18,215 nt of DNA from contig CAMCIP010000014.1 in assembly GCA_945874855.1 (NCBI GenBank), positions 1-18,215 on the forward strand, in the 5' to 3' direction. The translations under genes were made by a program, and so were the position numbers. The notes under the pieces were generated by a model that saw only the letters and a list, made by a program, of their open reading frames with translations, was not told the DNA's origin and ran no database searches. This DNA is from Brevundimonas vancanneytii (GTDB lineage Bacteria; Pseudomonadota; Alphaproteobacteria; Caulobacterales; Caulobacteraceae). Positions 13,650-18,215 of this stretch are shown here, in pieces. How positions within the stretch are numbered: the first letter of the stretch is position 1; every line of letters starts with the position of its first letter.

Positions 13650-15077
13650 ATGACCCAGCTGACCTCCACCGATCCCGCCACCGGCGACACCGTCTGGGAA
13701 GGACCCGAGTCCACCCCCGCCGGGATCGCCGCCGCCGTGGACCGGGCCCGCGCCGCCTTCCCCGACTGGGCCGACCGCCCACGCCAGGACCGCATCGACG
13801 CCCTGAAACGCTATCAGGCCGCGCTGAAGGCCCGCGCGCCGCAGATCGCCGAGACCATCAGCCGCGAGACCGGCAAGGCCCTGTGGGAGACCACGGCCGA
13901 GCTGGCGGCCATGCAGGGCAAGGTCGACATCTCGATCCGCGCCTATGACGAGCGCACCGGCGAGCGCGAGACCGCAACGGGCTTCGGCCGCGCCGTGCTG
14001 CGCCACCGGCCCCATGGCGTGGCGGCGGTGCTGGGCCCATTCAACTTCCCCGGCCACCTGCCCAACGGACACATCGTCCCGGCCCTGCTGGCCGGCGACA
14101 CTGTCGTGTTCAAGCCGTCGGAAGAGGCTCCGATGACCGGCCAGCTGATGGCCGACTGTTTCGCCGAGGCAGACCTGCCCGAGGGCGTGGTCAACCTGGT
14201 GCAGGGCGGGCGCGACGTCGGCGCGGCCTTGCTGGACCAGCCGATCGCCGCCCTGATGTTCACCGGCTCCGGCGCAGCCGGCGCCCATTTCCGGCGCAAA
14301 TTCGCCGATGATCCGCACGTCATCCTCGCGCTCGAGCTGGGCGGCAACAATCCGCTGGTGGTCTGGGACGCGGCGGACGCGGAGGCCGTGGCCGGCATCG
14401 TCGCCATGAGCGCCTTCGTCACCACCGGCCAGCGCTGCTCCTGCGCCCGGCGGTTGGTTGTGGAAGCCGGGCCGAAGGGCGACGCCGTGGTCGAGGCAGT
14501 GGCCGCGCTAATGGCCCGGCTGACCTACGCGCCCTGGAACAGTTCGCCGGAGCCGTTCGGCGGGCCGCTGATCTCCGCCCGCGCCGCCGCCCAGGCGCGC
14601 CAGGCCCTGCAGGCGCGCATCGACGCGGGTGCGCGGGTGATCCGCTATACGGGCCCGGTCGAGGGCCTGTCCGACGCCTTCGTCCATCCGGCCCTGATCG
14701 ACGTCACCGGCGTGGACGTGCCGGACGAGGAGATCTTCGCCCCCTTCCTGTCGGTCACCCGCGCCCCGACTTTCGACGCCGCGATCGAGGCCGCCAACGC
14801 CACCCGCTACGGCCTGTCCGCGGGCCTCGTCAGCGACGACCCGGCCAATTGGGAGCGGTTCGTGCGCCGCATCCGCGCCGGCGTGGTCAACTTCAATCGC
14901 CCGACCACGGGTGCCGCGGGCGACATGCCCTTCGGGGGCCTCGGCGCCAGCGGCAACCACCGGCCCAGCGCCTACTACGCCGCCGACTACTGCGCCTATC
15001 CCGTCGCCAGCTTCGAGGCCGGAGAGGTCCGCAACATCGAGGCCGAGATGAAGGGGCTCGCGCCCCCGCTCACCTAG
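13650..15077 (+). CDS. astD: N-succinylglutamate 5-semialdehyde dehydrogenase
   Basis: A 475-residue aldehyde dehydrogenase best assigned to AstD, which oxidises N-succinylglutamate semialdehyde to N-succinylglutamate with NAD+. Active-site features are all present: Asn132 in G-P-F-N-F-P-G-H-L-P-N-G-H, Lys155 in F-K-P-S-E, F-T-G-S (204-207), general base Glu229 in E-L-G-G-N-N-P and nucleophile Cys263 in G-Q-R-C-S-C. The 34-residue Glu-Cys spacing is canonical. The H-L-P-N-G-H and E-L-G-G-N-N-P variants are typical of AstD. It begins five bases after astA. astB and astC are absent from the window; the next gene is convergent, so the operon ends here. Its TAG shares CTAG with the pectate lyase stop. 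Confidence 0.92.
   Translation: MTQLTSTDPATGDTVWEGPESTPAGIAAAVDRARAAFPDWADRPRQDRIDALKRYQAALKARAPQIAETISRETGKALWETTAELAAMQGKVDISIRAYDERTGERETATGFGRAVLRHRPHGVAAVLGPFNFPGHLPNGHIVPALLAGDTVVFKPSEEAPMTGQLMADCFAEADLPEGVVNLVQGGRDVGAALLDQPIAALMFTGSGAAGAHFRRKFADDPHVILALELGGNNPLVVWDAADAEAVAGIVAMSAFVTTGQRCSCARRLVVEAGPKGDAVVEAVAALMARLTYAPWNSSPEPFGGPLISARAAAQARQALQARIDAGARVIRYTGPVEGLSDAFVHPALIDVTGVDVPDEEIFAPFLSVTRAPTFDAAIEAANATRYGLSAGLVSDDPANWERFVRRIRAGVVNFNRPTTGAAGDMPFGGLGASGNHRPSAYYAADYCAYPVASFEAGEVRNIEAEMKGLAPPLT
15074..15077. other. Second shared CTAG: overlapping convergent stop codons
   Basis: TAG at 15075-15077 ends astD. CTA at 15074-15076, read as TAG on the minus strand, ends the pectate lyase gene. 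The arrangement is identical to the one at 2533-2536. Confidence 0.95.
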
Positions 15078-16456
15078 GTCCCCCGGCGCGTCGCCGGGCG
15101 GTCCAGCACGTCGTCGCGCAGGGGCGTCATGGTCGACAGGTCCCAGTCGGCCTCGACGAAGGGCTTGCGCGTCGGCTCGGTCACAGCCGGATAGCCGCCG
15201 ACCTCGCGCTCGTGGTCGATGATCTCGCCGCGGCCCTCGGCCACCTCCGCGATCAGCAGGACATCGCGCTGGTCCCGGTCCCAGGGCCGGGCGCCGACAT
15301 TGGCCAGAACCGCCCGTTGCACGTCGACGGCCGGGATCGGCTCCAGCCCCTCCCACCAGACGGGCGGACGGCGCACCTCGATGATGCGGGCGCTCGTCGT
15401 CGTATAGCGGCCGAACATGCGGATCGGTTCGCCGACCTGGTCCACAGCGATGTTGTCCCGGCCATAGTATTCGACGTCGCCCGCGCCGCCGATCATCATG
15501 AAGGCGAGGCGGTCGGTCGGCGTCGACGGACCGGCGCGCAGCACATTGCCGATGACGGTCATCCTGCCGACCTCGAACGGCACGCTCCCCCACTCCTCGG
15601 GCGCGAGGTTGTAGTGGATGGCGCGCGGCCCCGGATTGTAGATCAGATTGTTGGCGATGATGCCGTGCACTCCGCCCTTGAACAGCGGGCTGCGCTCATA
15701 GTTGTGGGCGTACAGATTGCCGACGATCAGCAGGCCCGTGACGTTGTCATGGATCAGCGAGCCCTTGGAGTGCTCGCCCTTGGAATGGGTCGAATAGGCC
15801 AGGCTCTCGCCCGAGATGTTGTTCGAGAAGGTGATGTTGCGGCTGGTGCCCTGGCGCCATTCCTCGGGCGTGGAGCCGGTGAAGCGCGGACCGGAGGCGG
15901 ACAGGTTCTCGTCGGTGGCCCAGGTCAGGCTGTTGTGGTCGATGATGACATTGTGGGCGCCGACGGTGGCGATGCCGTCCTCGTCCCAGCCGCTCATCCA
16001 CTCGCCGCCGGCCGAGCCCGGACGGATACGCAGGTGCTGGACGATCACGTCGTGGCCCCGGATGTCCATGCCACCACGGATCAGGGTGATGCCCGGCGAG
16101 GGTGCCGTCTGGCCGGCGATGGTGATGAAGGGGTTGCGCAGGACCAGGGTCTTTTTCCCGAGGTCGATCACACCGCCGACCTCGAACACCACGATGCGCG
16201 GGCCCTCGGCCTCGATCGCCTCGCGCAGCGAGCCGGGCCCTTCGGACGCCAGGGTGGTGACGCGAATGATCCGGCCGCCACGACCGCCTGGCGTGGCCGC
16301 GGCCCAGCCCAGGGCGCCCGGGAAGGCCACCGGCGCGGCGGCGGGCGCCGGCTCGGCGCGGCGGCCCAGGCCGAAGATCTGGGCCGAGGCGACGGCGGGA
16401 ACGGACAGGGCGATCAGCGTCGCGACGAGACCGGCGAGGCGGAGGGACAGGCGCAT
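15074..16456 (-). CDS. Secreted pectate lyase-like polysaccharide lyase
   Basis: A 460-residue exported protein with a Sec signal peptide (M-R-L-S-L-R-L-A-G-L..., cleavage likely after A-S-A at residue 25). The rest is a right-handed parallel beta-helix of the pectate lyase type (COG3866-like), which cleaves polygalacturonate by beta-elimination. Typical segments are G-G-R-G-G-R-I-I-R-V-T-T-L (57-69), G-S-L-R-E-A-I (75-81), I-T-I-A-G-Q-T-A-P (111-119), the W-D-E-D-G-I region (157-162) and V-I-I-D-H-N-S-L-T-W-A-T-D-E-N-L (170-185), where acidic residues probably bind calcium. The C-terminal G-R-G-E-I-I-D-H-E-R-E-V-G-G-Y-P is also typical. ATG 16456 is preferred because AGGA lies eight bases upstream; ATG 16465 is an alternative. 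Exact specificity (pectate versus another uronan) is not decided by the sequence. It is divergent from the hydratase-TRAP genes. Confidence 0.85.
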   Translation of the reverse strand: MRLSLRLAGLVATLIALSVPAVASAQIFGLGRRAEPAPAAAPVAFPGALGWAAATPGGRGGRIIRVTTLASEGPGSLREAIEAEGPRIVVFEVGGVIDLGKKTLVLRNPFITIAGQTAPSPGITLIRGGMDIRGHDVIVQHLRIRPGSAGGEWMSGWDEDGIATVGAHNVIIDHNSLTWATDENLSASGPRFTGSTPEEWRQGTSRNITFSNNISGESLAYSTHSKGEHSKGSLIHDNVTGLLIVGNLYAHNYERSPLFKGGVHGIIANNLIYNPGPRAIHYNLAPEEWGSVPFEVGRMTVIGNVLRAGPSTPTDRLAFMMIGGAGDVEYYGRDNIAVDQVGEPIRMFGRYTTTSARIIEVRRPPVWWEGLEPIPAVDVQRAVLANVGARPWDRDQRDVLLIAEVAEGRGEIIDHEREVGGYPAVTEPTRKPFVEADWDLSTMTPLRDDVLDRPATRRGT

Positions 16457-16532
16457 GGTTTCCATCCTATGGCGGGCCGCGTCGATGCGCGACCGTCTCG
16501 GTGAGCCGCCCGACAGGGGCAACGGGATTCAA

Positions 16533-16562
16533 ATTGACACCGGTTTCCTTGATGCGCAATGT
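16533..16562 (+). promoter_or_regulatory. Candidate promoter with an ACCGGT-centred operator
   Basis: TTGACA (16534-16539), a perfect -35, is followed after 17 bases by a poor -10, CAATGT (16557-16562). Inside the spacer, TGACACCGGTTTCC (about 16535-16548) is an imperfect palindrome centred on CCGG, the kind of centre used by LacI-family repressors of sugar genes. A repressor there would block the hydratase-TRAP promoter and might also affect the divergent pectate lyase gene. No regulator gene is in view, so this is tentative. Confidence 0.35.
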
Positions 16563-16584
16563 CCGCGCAATCCGGGGAGGCCGC

Positions 16585-17409
16585 GTGAGCCACACGCTCG
16601 ACATTTCGACCGTTTCGCCCATCGCCGAGGCCTTTGTGGCCGCCCGGCGGACATGGCGCGCCCTGCCTGTCTATCCGGGTGCGGCACCCGCGACGCTGGA
16701 CGCCGCCTATCGCATCCAGGACGAGGCGATCTCCGCCTGGCCGGACCGGATCGCCGGCTGGAAGCTGGGCCGCGTTCCACCCCCACTCGACGTTCGCTTC
16801 GGCGCGGGCCGACTGGCGGGCCCGATCTTCAGTCGCAACGTCTGGCTGGCCGGTCCTGAACCGACCGCCTTTGGCGTCATCGGCGGTGGCTTTGCTGCGG
16901 TCGAGGCCGAGTATGTGCTGGAGATCGCAGAACCTCCGCCGGTGCGGCCGGGCAGCGGCGAACCCTGGCGCGCGGACTCGGTGGCAGCCTATGTCTCGGC
17001 CGTGCATATCGGCATCGAGATCGCCGGCAGCCCCTTCGCCGGCATCAATGACCACGGCCCGGCGGTCACCGCCTCGGACTTTGGCAACAATGCCGGCCTC
17101 ATTCTCGGGGCCGCCGTGGTCAACTGGCGCGAGCGCCTTGACGGCCTGGCGTGTCGGGTCGAGATCGACGGGGCCGAGGTCGGCGAGGGCGGCGCCCGCT
17201 CCATCCCCGGCGGCCCGCTGGACTCGCTCGCCTTCCTTCTGAACCTGCTGGAGACCCGGGGACGCCGGCTGGACGCCGGCCAACTGATCTCGACCGGGGC
17301 CGCGACCGGGGTGCACCGCATCGAGATTGGCCAGTCCGCAGTCGCCGACTTCGGCGACGACGGGCGCATCGCCTGTGTCGCCGTCCCGGCTGTCGGAGCC
17401 GTCGCATGA
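16585..17409 (+). CDS. 2-keto-4-pentenoate hydratase family protein
   Basis: A 274-residue MhpD/FAH-superfamily protein. Members hydrate 2-hydroxypenta-2,4-dienoate-like 2-keto acids or carry out related decarboxylase and hydrolase steps with a divalent metal. The metal-binding acidic residues fit Glu107 and Glu109 (A-V-E-A-E-Y) and Glu145 (G-I-E-I-A). The I-N-D-H-G-P-A-V-T-A-S-D-F-G-N-N-A-G-L-I block (154-173) and I-S-T-G-A-A-T-G (235-242) are family signatures. The GTG at 16585 is chosen because GGGGAGG (16574-16580) lies four bases upstream. An earlier in-frame GTG at 16501 has no such site. The stop overlaps the ATG of the TRAP gene by four bases (ATGA), so both are probably co-translated. 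The TRAP neighbour suggests an imported acid as substrate; the true substrate is unknown. Confidence 0.85.
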   Translation: MSHTLDISTVSPIAEAFVAARRTWRALPVYPGAAPATLDAAYRIQDEAISAWPDRIAGWKLGRVPPPLDVRFGAGRLAGPIFSRNVWLAGPEPTAFGVIGGGFAAVEAEYVLEIAEPPPVRPGSGEPWRADSVAAYVSAVHIGIEIAGSPFAGINDHGPAVTASDFGNNAGLILGAAVVNWRERLDGLACRVEIDGAEVGEGGARSIPGGPLDSLAFLLNLLETRGRRLDAGQLISTGAATGVHRIEIGQSAVADFGDDGRIACVAVPAVGAVA

Positions 17410-18215
17410 GCCTCAGTCGTCGCGCCTTCGCCCTCGCCGGTCTTGCTGGCGTGGCCGCCTGTTCCCGTCCTGACGCCGCGAATTCGCCGCTCAAGGCCGC
17501 CGATGTCCACCCGGCCGACTATCCCACGGTCACCGCCGTGGGCTGGATCGGCGAGGAGCTGGAGCGTCTGACGGAGGGCCGGGTCCGGATCCGGCAGTAT
17601 CCCTCCGGCCAGCTGGGTTCCGAGGACGACTCGATCGGCCTGACCCGCTTCGAGGCGATCGACATCTGCCGGGTCTCGGTGGCGGCGCTGAACAACGCCT
17701 TCCCGCAGACCGTCCTGCTCTCCCTGCCCTACGTCTATCGTTCGGCCGAACACATTCGCAGCGTCATCGACGGCCCGATCGGCCACGACCTGCTCAACAT
17801 TTTCGAAGGCCGCGGACTGATCGGACTTGCCTATTACGACGCCGGCCCCCGCAACCTCTACAATGTCCGGAAGCCGGTGACCGAACCGGGCCAACTCCAG
17901 GGCCTGAAGATCCGCGCGCCCCAATCCGATGTGTTCCTTGACACCCTGCGGGCCATGGGGGCCAACCCGACGCCACTGGGCTTCAGCGCCACCTTCTCGT
18001 CGCTCCAGACACACCTGATCGACGGGGCCGAGAACAACTGGCCCAGCTACCAGTCCAGCCGCCAGTTCGAGGTCGCGCGCTACCTCAGCATCACCGAGCA
18101 CTCCTATCTGCCGGACGCCCTGCTCATCTCGCGCGCCAGCCTCAGCCGGCTTGAGGCGCGTGACCGCGAGCTCGTGACTGACGTGGCCCAGCGTTCGGTG
18201 CCGATCATGCGGGCA
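17406..18215 (+). CDS. dctP: TRAP transporter substrate-binding protein, DctP family (3' end outside the window)
   Basis: The first 270 residues of a DctP-type binding protein (family usually about 320-340) for tripartite ATP-independent periplasmic uptake of organic acids. The N-terminus carries S-R-R-A-F-A, a Tat-like twin arginine, and the lipobox V-A-A-C with Cys19, so it is probably a lipid-anchored, possibly Tat-exported binding protein. Typical family segments are Y-P-S-G-Q-L-G (65-71), A-G-P-R-N-L-Y-N with Arg149, L-K-I-R-A-P with Arg170, and G-A-E-N-N-W-P (207-213). By position Arg149, Arg170 and Asn211 correspond to the carboxylate-binding residues of SiaP (Arg127, Arg147, Asn187). 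The ligand should be a carboxylate, perhaps a uronate given the pectate lyase nearby. DctQ and DctM subunits would be expected just beyond the window. The symbol denotes family only. Confidence 0.88.
   Translation, partial: MSLSRRAFALAGLAGVAACSRPDAANSPLKAADVHPADYPTVTAVGWIGEELERLTEGRVRIRQYPSGQLGSEDDSIGLTRFEAIDICRVSVAALNNAFPQTVLLSLPYVYRSAEHIRSVIDGPIGHDLLNIFEGRGLIGLAYYDAGPRNLYNVRKPVTEPGQLQGLKIRAPQSDVFLDTLRAMGANPTPLGFSATFSSLQTHLIDGAENNWPSYQSSRQFEVARYLSITEHSYLPDALLISRASLSRLEARDRELVTDVAQRSVPIMRA

Noticed and set aside
16501..16584. GTG start at 16501 for the hydratase gene
   Set aside because: It lacks a ribosome-binding site, and the added 28 residues would cover the probable promoter/operator. 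The GTG at 16585 has GGGGAGG just upstream.

Overview
The window is high-GC DNA, roughly 70% by eye, with GC-rich third codon positions. The gene content (astA/astD with an M20 hydrolase, tamA-tamB, an EcfG-type promoter, pectate lyase beside a TRAP binding protein) and the intergenic inverted repeats suggest an alphaproteobacterium of the Caulobacteraceae, probably Brevundimonas-like. That placement is inference from gene style, not from a marker gene.

Layout. (1) 1-567: a minus-strand hicB-hicA toxin-antitoxin pair. Running on from the hicA stop codon is the broken 5' end of a low-molecular-weight tyrosine-phosphatase-like gene, which loses its homology next to a palindromic repeat. (2) 562-1456: about 0.9 kb without a convincing gene, holding inverted repeats and hairpins. 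(3) 1457-2536: an alpha-methylacyl-CoA racemase-like family III CoA-transferase. It converges on an orphan membrane hybrid histidine kinase (2533-4269), and the two stop codons share one CTAG. (4) 4365-10752: a near-consensus EcfG (general stress response) promoter, a small proline-rich lipoprotein gene, then tamA and tamB, the outer-membrane/periplasm-spanning translocation and assembly module. (5) 10759-11286: a four-helix membrane protein of unknown function on the minus strand. (6) 11381-15077: a tight operon of an M20 metallohydrolase, astA and astD, which points to arginine catabolism by the succinyltransferase pathway. The M20 enzyme may replace AstE. (7) 15074-18215: a secreted pectate lyase on the minus strand, ending on astD through a second shared CTAG. 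Divergent from it are a 2-keto-4-pentenoate hydratase-family gene and a TRAP binding-protein gene cut by the window end. A possible promoter/operator lies between them, which suggests a pectin or organic-acid scavenging locus.

How the genes fit together. TamA and TamB form one machine and overlap by one base. The M20-astA-astD genes are spaced by 5 bases each and likely act in one pathway. Pectate lyase, hydratase and TRAP binding protein could form a degrade-import-catabolise set, but the ligand is not known. No CRISPR array, tRNA, rRNA, insertion sequence or prophage was recognised. The points most worth checking are the truncated phosphatase behind hicA, the EcfG promoter ahead of the lipoprotein and tamAB, the two shared CTAG stops and the possible AstE replacement.
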